Shown: positions 7,243 to 14,613 of the stretch, piece after piece
Position numbering within the stretch: the first letter of the stretch is position 1
Layout: each line of letters begins with the position of its first letter
From: DATAXP01 sp036272935
GTDB lineage: Bacteria > Planctomycetota > Planctomycetia > Pirellulales > PNKZ01
Reading direction: 5' to 3'
DNA: 37,302 nucleotides
Assembly: GCA_036272935.1 (NCBI GenBank)
Contig: DATAXP010000080.1
Location: 1 to 37,302, forward strand
The notes under the pieces: model-generated
What the model was told of the DNA's origin: nothing
Seen by the model: the letters and a program-made list of their open reading frames with translations, nothing else
Databases searched by the model: none
Position numbers and translations under genes: made by a program

Positions 7243-8163
7243 ATGAGACAACGATTTGAGGGTGAAGATGGACAACGGCTCCTTTTAACGGCGCTGATGG
7301 GCCAAGTGATTGTCAACGGCGACCAACAACTTGCTAACGAGTTGCTTCGGACTTCCGAGTTGCAGGAATTCGGTGTTGGCGACATTCTGATTTCGCAGGA
7401 GTGCGATGAGAACGACATTTTCTTCATCGTGTCGGGAAGCGTGAATGTAGAGGCGAACGGGCGCTTGGTCGCCGTTCGGCAGGCAGGGACGCACGTAGGC
7501 GAAATGGCATTGATTGATTGCAAGGCTCGACGATGCGCAACGGTCAAAGCAGCCGAGGCGTCGGTCGTGGTGAAAGTAGCAGAGCCGGAATTCAGTCGGA
7601 TCGCAGGCGTCTTCCCCGACTTGTGGCGGCGCATCGCCGTGGAACTCTGTGGTCGTCTTCGTAACCGAAATAACACGCTTCGCTGGCCGAATGAAGTGCC
7701 GAACGTATTTATTTGCTCATCAGCAGAAAACGTGTCTGTAGCAGAGCAGATTCAGGTCGGACTGGATCATCACTCCAGCGTTGTTCGAGTGTGGACGGAC
7801 CAAGTATTTGGCCCCATGAAGTACACGATGGAAGACCTTGAGCGAGAGATCATTTCCGCCGATTTTGCAGTTGCCGTAATCATGGGCGAGGATGTCGTCA
7901 GAAGTAGGAAGCGACAGGCCGTTGCACCAAGGGATAATGTTATTTTCGAGTTGGGGCTATTCATGGGCCAGCTTGGACGGCAGCGAACAATCATGGTCGT
8001 CCCACGAGGGATCAATCTGAAAATGCCGAGCGATCTGCTCGGCCTAAATCCCTTGTCCTATTCGCCGCCGACTGACCCAAAGAACGCAAGCCTCATGGCC
8101 GCTGCGCTCGGTCCTGTCTGTACTCAACTGAAAGCAACAATCGACAAACTCGGACCTCGGTAA
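7243..8163 (+). CDS. Cyclic-nucleotide-binding TIR effector (PycTIR-like)
   Basis: A 306-residue two-domain effector. Residues about 35-140 form a cNMP-binding domain: FGVGDILISQ, FFIVSGSVNVE, then the phosphate-binding cassette GEMALIDCKARRCATV (86-101). Residues about 153-300 are the TIR-like domain of the CAP12/Pycsar family, beginning VFICSS, with the characteristic RDNVIFELGLFMGQLGR (230-246), in which E236 is the expected catalytic glutamate, and ending in a conserved DLLGLNPLSY block. On binding the cyclase product such effectors assemble and destroy NAD+, stopping growth of infected cells. It follows the E2-like gene by 33 bases in the same operon. No strong Shine-Dalgarno is seen before the ATG. 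The two-domain order and motifs make this a confident call. Confidence 0.9.
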   Translation: MRQRFEGEDGQRLLLTALMGQVIVNGDQQLANELLRTSELQEFGVGDILISQECDENDIFFIVSGSVNVEANGRLVAVRQAGTHVGEMALIDCKARRCATVKAAEASVVVKVAEPEFSRIAGVFPDLWRRIAVELCGRLRNRNNTLRWPNEVPNVFICSSAENVSVAEQIQVGLDHHSSVVRVWTDQVFGPMKYTMEDLEREIISADFAVAVIMGEDVVRSRKRQAVAPRDNVIFELGLFMGQLGRQRTIMVVPRGINLKMPSDLLGLNPLSYSPPTDPKNASLMAAALGPVCTQLKATIDKLGPR

Positions 8164-8185
8164 TTGTCGCTTTCAGGCTAAGGAC

Positions 8186-8889
8186 ATGCTGCGATTAGAA
8201 ACCATGTCCCGCCAATCATCACTCGCCACCAAACTCACCTACTGGATCAACCACCGGCTCAACATCCTGTTCCGAGGTAGGCACGGCGTCGGCAAAACAG
8301 CCATCGTTCAGAAGGCGTTCGAGCGTGCTGGCCTGCGATGGCGGCGGTTATCGGCGCTGCCCTTCAAGCCGGAGCAAATCTTCGAGAATCCTTCGGTCGA
8401 GGCGTTGTTCTTCGACGATCTCGAACGGATGCCGAAGAGATTCCGCAGCATCGTCGTGGACTTGGTGCGGAATGGCAGCGAGCGGCTGCCGAACTTGAAG
8501 GTTGTGTGGGCGGCGGTGAGCGTGGCTGATGATGAATTCGAGGAATTCGATCAGGAGACGGTCGAGCCATTCGACGTAACGGTGGATGTGCCGTTCAGGC
8601 TGCATCTGCGTACTTCACGGAAGTCCTCGATGCGGAGGTCGCCAAGGCGGCTGTGGCGTGGTGGGACGGGCTACCCGAAGAGACGAGGAGCCGGATTTCG
8701 CCGAGGGCGCTGGAGAAGGCGGTGGGGGTGCCTGCGACGGTCGGCGAAGGTGAGTTGGGAGCTTGGCTGGATTCCATCCTTGCAGGAAATCCGACGTTCA
8801 AAACGGCAATCAATTCATCCCGCTCCGGGCGCAACTGGACAACACGATGTCGAGTTGGGGATGCACCTGAAATGCACCGCATTCCATAA
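8186..8889 (+). pseudogene. MoxR-like AAA ATPase broken by a frameshift
   Basis: The first frame gives the Walker A segment GRHGVGKT, ALPFKPEQIF, Walker B in VEALFFDDLERMP, and NLKVVWAAV, and runs as far as VDVPF. There, near 8591-8605, the homology moves to the frame one base back (AYFTEVLDAEVAKAAVAWW, then LPEETRSRISPRAL) and ends at a TAA at 8887-8889. A single lost base explains it. In its own frame the upstream part continues only as arginine-rich nonsense to 8950. The start is either 8186, with AAGGA too close, or 8204. It lies 22 bases after the TIR gene in the same direction, so it may be a decayed fourth member of the operon or an unrelated MoxR gene whose VWA partner is gone. A sequencing error is possible. 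Confidence 0.75.
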
Positions 8890-8903
8890 AATGCACCGTA
8901 TTC
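8861..8903. repeat. Short TGCACC repeats at the island edge
   Basis: TGCACC begins at 8862, 8873 and 8892. AAATGCACCG-C/T-ATTC occurs twice, at 8870-8884 and 8889-8903, with one mismatch in 15. They sit at the end of the broken ATPase, where island sequence gives way to the nuo genes, and may mark a junction. Confidence 0.35.
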
Positions 8904-8930
8904 GGCGCAACTTAGGGAAATTTCGTTTGT

Positions 8931-8959
8931 CGCAAGTGACGTTAAAATAACGACTTGCG
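8931..8959. terminator. Hairpin between convergent AAA pseudogene and nuoD, probable terminator
   Basis: CGCAAGTGACGTTA (8931-8944) pairs with TAACGACTTGCG (8948-8959) with a two-base bulge, followed by AAAA and preceded by TTTG. It lies in the only gap between converging transcripts, so it could end transcription on both strands. Confidence 0.5.
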
Positions 8960-8969
8960 AAAAACGTCG

Positions 8970-10175
8970 TCAACGGTCGATTTCGCCCATCACGATGTCC
9001 AGCGAGCCGACGATGGCCGGCACGTCGGCGATCAGGCAGCCGCGGCACAGTTCGTGGGTCACTGACAGATTGCAGAAGCAACTGCTGCGTGCCCGGGCGC
9101 GCCACGGGATCGGCGAGCCGTCGCTGACCACGTAGAAGCCCATCTGCCCGCGCGGCGCTTCGGTTTCCAGGTACGCTTCCCCCTTGGGCAGCTTTTCGTT
9201 CAGCTTCAGCGGCACCTGGAACGAACCGCTGGCGGTGCTGTAGCGCTCGATCGCTTGCCGCACCAGGTCGATCGCCTGCACCACTTCGAGCATCCGCACG
9301 TAGAACCGGTGCCAGCAGTCGCCGAGCACCGCCGAACCGGGAATCGCCGGGTACTTGTGGTCCTTCGGATAGTGGCCGTCCTTCTGCACGATCACTTCGA
9401 AGGCATAGCCGTCGTACATGGCCGTGTACCAGCTTTCGCCGTCGCGCCGCAGGTCCCAATCGACGCCGCTGCCGCGCAGCACCGGCCCCGTGCAGCCGTA
9501 ACTGACGGCCATCTCCGGCGAAAGGATGCCGATCCCCGCGCAGCGCCGCACGAAGATCGCATTGGTGGTCAGCAGCGCGTGGCACTCGGCAATCACCGGC
9601 CAGAACTGGTCCAGAAACTCTTCACACTTTTGCAGCCAGCCGGGCGGCAAGTCGTGTGTCGCGCCGCCGACAGTCAGGTAGCTGTACGTGAGCCGGGCGC
9701 CGCATGCCATCTCGAACAGGTCGAGGATTCGCTCGCGCTCGCGGAAGGCGTAGAGAAACGGGCTGAACGTGCCCAGGTCGAGACCATATGCCCCCATGCC
9801 CACCAGGTGGCTGGCGATGCGGTTCATCTCGGCGATGATCACGCGCAGATGCCGCGCCTTCTCGGGCAACTCGAGCTTCATCAGCTTCTCGACCGTCATC
9901 GCCCAGCCCAGGTTCATGTTCATCCCGGCCAGATAGTCCATCCGATCGGTGTAGGGAATCCACTGCTTGGGCGTCAGGTTCTCGCCGATCTTCTCGGCGC
10001 AGCGGTGCAGGTAACCGATGTGCGGCGTCACTTCGCTGACGATCTCGCCGTCGGTCCTGAGCACCAGCCGCAGCACGCCGTGAGTGCTGGGATGCTGCGG
10101 TCCCATGTTCACCAACATCTCGTCGGTGCGGACGTCGAACTCAATAATGCGTGGATCGTCGGTTGCAGAAGCCAT
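8970..10175 (-). CDS. nuoD: NADH-quinone oxidoreductase subunit D
   Basis: The 49-kDa-type subunit of complex I, part of the peripheral arm that forms the quinone pocket with NuoB. At 401 residues it has the family length and hallmarks: NMGPQHPSTHGVLRL near residue 20, EVTPHIGYLHR with the quinone-site histidine and tyrosine, the ITPKQ-like segment LTPKQWIPYTDRMDY, ASHLVGMGAYGLDLG, and an acidic C-terminus DIVMGEIDR. It lies 97 bases after nuoC on the same strand. The ATG at 10173-10175 has no Shine-Dalgarno because the upstream bases belong to an intergenic repeat. Translation from a leader of this kind is unusual. It is the last gene before the accessory island. Confidence 0.97.
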   Translation of the reverse strand: MASATDDPRIIEFDVRTDEMLVNMGPQHPSTHGVLRLVLRTDGEIVSEVTPHIGYLHRCAEKIGENLTPKQWIPYTDRMDYLAGMNMNLGWAMTVEKLMKLELPEKARHLRVIIAEMNRIASHLVGMGAYGLDLGTFSPFLYAFRERERILDLFEMACGARLTYSYLTVGGATHDLPPGWLQKCEEFLDQFWPVIAECHALLTTNAIFVRRCAGIGILSPEMAVSYGCTGPVLRGSGVDWDLRRDGESWYTAMYDGYAFEVIVQKDGHYPKDHKYPAIPGSAVLGDCWHRFYVRMLEVVQAIDLVRQAIERYSTASGSFQVPLKLNEKLPKGEAYLETEAPRGQMGFYVVSDGSPIPWRARARSSCFCNLSVTHELCRGCLIADVPAIVGSLDIVMGEIDR

Positions 10176-10272
10176 GGTGGTAGTCGTTGGTTGCTGGTGG
10201 CTAGTTGCTAGTTGATGACAGTGATCAAATTTCTGGCTAGCAACTAGCGACTAGCGACTAGCAACTCGGCAC
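10176..10272. repeat. CTAGTTGC/GCAACTAG repeat cluster between nuoC and nuoD
   Basis: GGCTAGTTGCTAGTTG at 10199-10214 is mirrored by CTAGCAACTAG at 10237-10247, followed by two ACTAGCG units and another ACTAGCAACT up to 10266. The 97-base gap is almost entirely this material. It could fold into a hairpin in the nuoC-nuoD message and leaves no ribosome site for nuoD. It looks like a lineage-specific short intergenic repeat. Confidence 0.7.
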
Positions 10273-10803
10273 TCAGCGCCCCCGGATGCCGTGGTACTCC
10301 AGCGGCATTTCGTAGTCTCGGCGCAGGGGGTGGCCAATCCAGTCTTCCGGGCACAGGATGCGCCGTAGGCTGGGATGCCCGGTGAACCGCACGCCGCACA
10401 GGTCGTACACTTCGCGCTCGTGCCAATCGGCAGTCCGCCACACGTCGCTCACCGTCGGCACCTCGGGCAGTTCCCCTTCCACGCCATCCTTCCAGCGCGG
10501 CAGGATTACCTTCAGCACCAGGCTCGCCTGGTGCGGCAAGCTCCACAAGTGATACACCACCTCGAGATGCGGCTCCCAGCCGGTCTTGGCCGCTTTCTTG
10601 GGATCGGGCTCGAAATAATCGACCCCCGAGACGCAGTTCAGGAAGTTGAATTGCAGCGTCGGCTCATCGCGCAGATAGGTGCAAACCTCGACCAGTCCGT
10701 CAGGACTTACTTCGATCCACGGGTCGATCGCGTCGAGCTTCGCGCCGCTGATGTGCGCACCGAACTTCTTTTTAAGCTGATCAAGGAGCGTTGGACCTGG
10801 CAC
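10273..10803 (-). CDS. nuoC: NADH-quinone oxidoreductase subunit C
   Basis: The 30-kDa-type subunit of complex I peripheral arm. The 176-residue protein ends with the family signature: WHEREVYDLCGVRFTGHP, LRRILCPEDWIGHPLRRDYE (about 124-163). The N-terminal half has the usual FNFLNCVSGVDYF segment. The start is a GTG at 10801-10803. It is separate from nuoD rather than fused. It follows nuoA by 58 bases, where nuoB would normally sit, so the classical A-B-C-D order is interrupted. Confidence 0.95.
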   Translation of the reverse strand: MPGPTLLDQLKKKFGAHISGAKLDAIDPWIEVSPDGLVEVCTYLRDEPTLQFNFLNCVSGVDYFEPDPKKAAKTGWEPHLEVVYHLWSLPHQASLVLKVILPRWKDGVEGELPEVPTVSDVWRTADWHEREVYDLCGVRFTGHPSLRRILCPEDWIGHPLRRDYEMPLEYHGIRGR

Positions 10804-10828
10804 AGAGATTGACCTCGACAGGTTGCTT

Positions 10829-10852
10829 AGCCCCGGTTTTTGGCCGGGGGCT
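10829..10852. other. GC-rich hairpin between nuoA and nuoC
   Basis: AGCCCCGG (10829-10836) pairs with CCGGGGGCT (10844-10852) around TTTTTGG, with one bulged G. On the minus strand no T run follows, so it is more likely an RNA-stabilising or REP-like element than a strong terminator. It fills the gap where nuoB is expected. Confidence 0.5.
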
Positions 10853-10861
10853 ATGAGATCG

Positions 10862-11497
10862 TCAACTCACCAGCGCCGCATCAGGCTCTTCCAGCAGCAC
10901 CGGGCTACCTGGCGGAGCAGCGGCGGGCTCGTGGCCGACGGCGCGGACCCAATCCAGGTCGCCTCGCCGCCACACGTACGCGAAGCCGACCATCAGCACG
11001 GCGAAGAACACCAGGATGTCGCAGATGCTCGTGCCGGCCAAGGTGCGCGCCGCGGCACGGGTTCGCTCGGCATTGGCCTCGATACTCGCGTCGAGGTCCG
11101 GCACACCCGGCAAGGCAACGCCAAGGCTCTCCAGCGTGTTGCGGGCCGGGGCGGTGAGCCGCGGGGCCGTCTCGCCGCCGGTCGTCGGGGCCGATTCGAC
11201 CAGCGCCACCTGCGGGTCCATCAGATGCGTCGCCTTGCCGAACACCACCGCCCACGGGAAGAAGAACGCCACTTCCACGTCGAAGATGATGAACAGCAGC
11301 GCGACTACGTAGAACCGCAGGTCAAACTGCACGAAACTCGAGCCGATGGTCGGTTCGCCGCACTCGTAGATTTCCAGCTTTTCGAAGTTCGGCGCCTGCG
11401 GCCGCACCAGCCGGCCGACGAGTAGATTGACCAGCAGAAACAAGAAGCCCAGCAGCGTAAACAAGGCTAGATAGCCGACGATCGCCGTCGATGACAT
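10862..11497 (-). CDS. nuoA: NADH-quinone oxidoreductase subunit A with an enlarged loop
   Basis: Membrane subunit of complex I. TM1 is at about residues 5-28, then the conserved YECGEPTIGSSFVQFDLRFY (44-63), TM2 at about 64-88 (VVALLFIIFDVEVAFFFPW) and TM3 at about 158-178 (ICDILVFFAVLMVGFAYVW). The canonical protein is about 120-150 residues. This one has 211, because roughly 65 extra residues rich in Ala, Thr and Pro lie between TM2 and TM3, plus a short Pro-rich tail. Conserved parts are intact, so it should be functional. It is first in an A-C-D cluster on the minus strand. The gap upstream to cysK (11498-11661) shows no gene. Confidence 0.95.
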   Translation of the reverse strand: MSSTAIVGYLALFTLLGFLFLLVNLLVGRLVRPQAPNFEKLEIYECGEPTIGSSFVQFDLRFYVVALLFIIFDVEVAFFFPWAVVFGKATHLMDPQVALVESAPTTGGETAPRLTAPARNTLESLGVALPGVPDLDASIEANAERTRAAARTLAGTSICDILVFFAVLMVGFAYVWRRGDLDWVRAVGHEPAAAPPGSPVLLEEPDAALVS

Positions 11498-11661
11498 GAT
11501 CGATCCCGCGGGTGAGCGATGGTTGCGGACCGATTATCGGGGCGCACCCGCCAGTTTGCAAGCGGCAGTGCCAACGAGCCGCGACCATAAGGGAGCGGAT
11601 TGCTCGAACAACGTAACCGCTTCCTCACGGTCGCGGCTCGTCGTTAATTCCGGGAACAACG

Positions 11662-12621
11662 TTACTCCGGGAACAGCTTCGTCGAAAGGTAACGCTCGCC
11701 AATGTCGGGCAGGATGACGACGATCATCTTGCCGGCGTTCTCGGGGCGCTTGGCGACCTGCACGGCGGCCCAGGCCGCGGCGCCGCAACTGATGCCGCAC
11801 ATCAGCCCTTCCATCTTGGCCAGGTTGCGGGCCGTCTCCATCGCGTCGTCATCGGTCACCTGGATCACCTCGTCGATCAGGTCGACGTTCAGCACGTCGG
11901 GAATAAACCCGGCACCAATTCCCTGGATCGTGTGCCGCCCCGGCTTGAGTGGTTCCCCCTTCTTCTTCTGCGTGATGACCGGGCTGTTGGTCGGTTCGAC
12001 CGCGATTGCCTTGAATCCGGGCTTCCGCTTCTTGATGACCTCGGCGATGCCGGTGATCGTGCCGCCGGTGCCGACGCCTGAGACCAAAATATCGACCTGG
12101 CCGTCGGTATCGCGCCAGATTTCCTCGGCCGTGGTCTGGCGATGGATTTCAGGATTCGCTGGATTCTTGAACTGCTGCGGCATGAAGTAGTTCTTGTTCT
12201 GCGCCACCAGTTCCTCGGCCTTGCGCACGGCACCGGGCATCCCCTCGGCCGCGGGCGTCAGGATCAGATCGGCCCCCATGGCCTTCAGCAGTCGTCGACG
12301 TTCGAGGCTCATGCTCTCGGGCATGGTGACGGCCAGCTTGTAGCCGCGTGCCGCGCAGACGAACGCCAGGCCGATGCCGGTGTTGCCGCTCGTCGGCTCG
12401 ATGATCACCGTGTCTTTCTTGATCTTGCCGTCGCGCTCGGCGGCGTCGATCATCGCCCGGGCAATGCGGTCCTTCACGCTCCACAGCGGATTGGCGCTTT
12501 CGATTTTTCCGAGGACCGTCGCCTGGCAGCCTTGCGTGATCCGGCGGAGCTTCACCAGCGGCGTGTTGCCGATGCACTGCGTGACGTCTTCGTGAATGCC
12601 GGGGACGGTCGCCGTGGCCAT
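11662..12621 (-). CDS. cysK: Cysteine synthase A (O-acetylserine sulfhydrylase)
   Basis: PLP enzyme that makes cysteine from O-acetylserine and sulfide. The 319-residue protein has all marks: GNTPLVKLRRI near residue 17, the PLP lysine in SVKDRIARAMI (about residue 50), the substrate loop EPTSGNTGIGLAFV, the phosphate-binding GTGGTITG, and the C-terminal GISCGAAAWAAVQVA and VVILPDIGERYLST. Length fits CysK rather than the longer CysM or cystathionine synthases. It is a single gene between nuoA and the DUF1501 gene; no cysE is adjacent. The 85 bases between it and the DUF1501 gene hold nothing I recognise. Confidence 0.96.
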   Translation of the reverse strand: MATATVPGIHEDVTQCIGNTPLVKLRRITQGCQATVLGKIESANPLWSVKDRIARAMIDAAERDGKIKKDTVIIEPTSGNTGIGLAFVCAARGYKLAVTMPESMSLERRRLLKAMGADLILTPAAEGMPGAVRKAEELVAQNKNYFMPQQFKNPANPEIHRQTTAEEIWRDTDGQVDILVSGVGTGGTITGIAEVIKKRKPGFKAIAVEPTNSPVITQKKKGEPLKPGRHTIQGIGAGFIPDVLNVDLIDEVIQVTDDDAMETARNLAKMEGLMCGISCGAAAWAAVQVAKRPENAGKMIVVILPDIGERYLSTKLFPE

Positions 12622-12706
12622 AACGGTCCTTTCGAACTGTGGAAACGCTGCGATGCAAACAACGCGGCTGACGAAAAGCGCGCCGAGTATAGCGGACCAG
12701 TCGCCT

Positions 12707-14110
12707 CTAAGCCAAGAGCCCCGTCACCGGGTCGCCGGCGGCGATCGTCAGCGGCCGATTGGCGGCGTCGTGTACTTCGGTCTGCGGGTCGATCCCCAAC
12801 AGGTAGAACATCGTGGCGGCCAGGTCGTCGGGCTTCACGGGGTCGCGCGCCGGGTACGCGCCGTTCTTGTCGCTGGCGCCGTGCACGTAGCCGCGCTTCA
12901 CGCCGCCGCCGGCCAGCAGCGCGGTGTAGCAACTCGGCCAGTGGTCGCGGCTGGTGCTGCCGTTGATCTTGGGCGTGCGGCCGAACTCGCCGACCCACAC
13001 CACCAGTGTCTCGTCCAGCAGGCCGCGCTCGTCCAGGTCTTCGAGGAGCGTCGGCAGCACCTGGTCGGTGATCGGCAGATGGTATTTCTGGATGATCGGA
13101 AACATGCGGGTGTTGTTGAACCCGTGCGTGTCCCAGCCGCCGTCGGTGGTGCTTTGTCCGCCGATGCCACTGGCGAAGTACACGTTCACGAACTTCACCC
13201 CCGCTTCGACCAACCGCCGGGCGAGCAGGCAGCTTTGACCATAGGTGGTGCGTCCGTAGCGATCGCGCAGCTTCTCGGGCTCCTGCGACAAATCGAACGC
13301 CCGGGCCACCGCCGGCGAACGGAGCATGTCGAGCGCCGATTCGTAATACGCGTCGATGCCGCGCACCCGGGCCGAGGTGTCGAGCAGCCGCGATTGCTGG
13401 TCGATCAGCCGTTGCAGCTCGCGGCGATGTTCCAGCCGCTCCAGCGACAGGTTCGCCGGCAGGCTGAGCTCGGGCAGCCGGAAGTCGCGCCGGTTCGGAT
13501 CACTCGTGACAACCAGCGGATCGTGAATCTTTCCCAGGAAGCTGGCGAACTGCCCCGGCGTCCGCGAACCGTCGCTGATCACGTAGGGATGCGCGACAAA
13601 CGTCGGCATCTCACTGCTCGTGCCCGGTGCTACCCGATCGACCACGCTGCCGTAGGCCGGGAACAACTCGAGCGAATCCTTGAGCCGGATATCGTCGACC
13701 GGCGGCTCGCGGCCACTGAGTGCGTAGTAGGCCGCCGAGTTATGGTTCTTCATCGAGTGCGTCATGCTGCGCACGATGGCGACCTTGTCCATTACCCGGG
13801 CCATGCCCGGCAGATGCTCGCACACATCGATCCCCGGCACGTTCGAGCGGATCGGCGAGAACAACCCGCGGATGCCGTCCGGGGCATCGGGCTTCATGTC
13901 GAACGTTTCCAGATGGCTCGGCCCACCAAACTGGAACAGAAAGATCACGCTCTTCGCGCGCGGCTTGATCGCAACCTTCCCCGGCGCGCCTTGCTTTTCC
14001 TTGGCCTCGAGCAGTCGGGGCATGGTCAGCCCCAACAAACCCGCCCCGCCGGCCTGCAACAGCCGCCGCCGCGGAAGCGTCGTACGTTGGTAATCGTTAC
14101 AGGCGTACAT
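12707..14110 (-). CDS. DUF1501 protein with Tat signal
   Basis: A 467-residue exported protein of the DUF1501 family (alkaline-phosphatase/sulfatase-like fold), abundant in planctomycetes. The N-terminus has a twin-arginine signal (LPRRRLLQAGGAGLLGLTMPRLL). The mature part shows VIFLFQFGGPSHLETFDMKPDAP, a metal-site-like GGWDTHGFN, VVWVGEFGRTPKINGS and RDHWPSCYTALLAGGGVKRG. The start chosen is the ATG at 14110, because the six codons before it come from an inverted repeat element that abuts the gene. In planctomycetes DUF1501 genes normally lie directly after a DUF1549/DUF1553 gene. Here that partner lies upstream but is separated by the GxxExxY cassette. The pair probably works on an extracellular or periplasmic substrate; the reaction is not known. 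Confidence 0.92.
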   Translation of the reverse strand: MYACNDYQRTTLPRRRLLQAGGAGLLGLTMPRLLEAKEKQGAPGKVAIKPRAKSVIFLFQFGGPSHLETFDMKPDAPDGIRGLFSPIRSNVPGIDVCEHLPGMARVMDKVAIVRSMTHSMKNHNSAAYYALSGREPPVDDIRLKDSLELFPAYGSVVDRVAPGTSSEMPTFVAHPYVISDGSRTPGQFASFLGKIHDPLVVTSDPNRRDFRLPELSLPANLSLERLEHRRELQRLIDQQSRLLDTSARVRGIDAYYESALDMLRSPAVARAFDLSQEPEKLRDRYGRTTYGQSCLLARRLVEAGVKFVNVYFASGIGGQSTTDGGWDTHGFNNTRMFPIIQKYHLPITDQVLPTLLEDLDERGLLDETLVVWVGEFGRTPKINGSTSRDHWPSCYTALLAGGGVKRGYVHGASDKNGAYPARDPVKPDDLAATMFYLLGIDPQTEVHDAANRPLTIAAGDPVTGLLA

Positions 14111-14114
14111 AAAA

Positions 14115-14600
14115 AACCACAGGGGCACAGAGACACAGAGAGGGCACGGAAGCGAGAGCCAGGATTAGAGCACGATCCGCTTGATACCGTCACGTAGAAC
14201 GGGAACGTTGAAATTCAAAAGTAAGCCGGTACGTTTGCCACTGAGCTTGAGATAGGTCAGCAGTTGAGCATCGTGAATCGGATGTAGTTGTTCGACAGTT
14301 TTTAGTTCAAGCACGACGCGTTCTTCGACCACAACATCCAGTCGGTACCCGCAATCGAGATGGATGCCTTTATAGATCACCGGTAAAGGCACTTGCCGAA
14401 CATATTGCAACTGACACAAACTCAACTCGTAACACAGGCACTCTTCGTAAGCAGATTCCAACAAACCTGGCCCTAATGCGCGATGCACCTCAATCGCACA
14501 TTCAATAATCCTTCCCGTTAGTGGATCACGTTCACCGGTCGCCCCGCCCACTATCTTCGCCTTTTCTTTTGCTTCTCTGTGTCTCTGTGCCCCTGTGGTT
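14115..14600. mobile_element. GxxExxY cassette bounded by perfect 27-bp inverted repeats
   Basis: Bases 14115-14141 and 14574-14600 are exact reverse complements of each other (27 of 27), starting AACCAC and ending GTGGTT, with an internal CACAGAGACACAGAG core. They bracket one short gene and little else. The whole 486-bp unit is inserted between two genes that usually form an operon. No target-site duplication is apparent. The resemblance to a transposable unit is inferred from structure. Confidence 0.6.
14165..14551 (-). CDS. GxxExxY protein (PD-(D/E)XK nuclease-like)
   Basis: A 128-residue protein with the family-naming motif in VHRALGPGLLESAYEECL (G28-x-x-E-x-x-Y). The nuclease-like core is CGYRLDVVVEERVVLELKTVEQL, where D and E-L-K match a PD-(D/E)XK site, and it ends IKRIVL as usual. 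Start is a GTG at 14549-14551 with AAGG about 8 bases upstream. Genes of this family are numerous in planctomycetes and often annotated only by motif; their biological role is not established. Here the gene occupies a unit flanked by perfect inverted repeats, suggesting it may move or maintain that unit. Confidence 0.88.
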   Translation of the reverse strand: MGGATGERDPLTGRIIECAIEVHRALGPGLLESAYEECLCYELSLCQLQYVRQVPLPVIYKGIHLDCGYRLDVVVEERVVLELKTVEQLHPIHDAQLLTYLKLSGKRTGLLLNFNVPVLRDGIKRIVL

Positions 14601-14613
14601 CCTTCTTACTGCC

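Noticed and set aside
8890..8950. Extension of the AAA gene in its first frame
   Set aside because: After the frameshift this frame encodes arginine-rich sequence without family similarity; the gene body continues in the other frame to 8889.
9255..10211. Plus-strand frame of 318 codons
   Set aside because: Antisense to nuoD with low-complexity His/Val/Arg content.
10829..10852. Degenerate nuoB
   Set aside because: Only 58 bases between nuoA and nuoC, filled by a hairpin, with no coding remnant.
12596..14197. Long plus-strand frame of 533 codons
   Set aside because: Lies antisense to the DUF1501 gene and cysK start; His/Arg/Gln-rich composition typical of shadow frames in GC-rich DNA.
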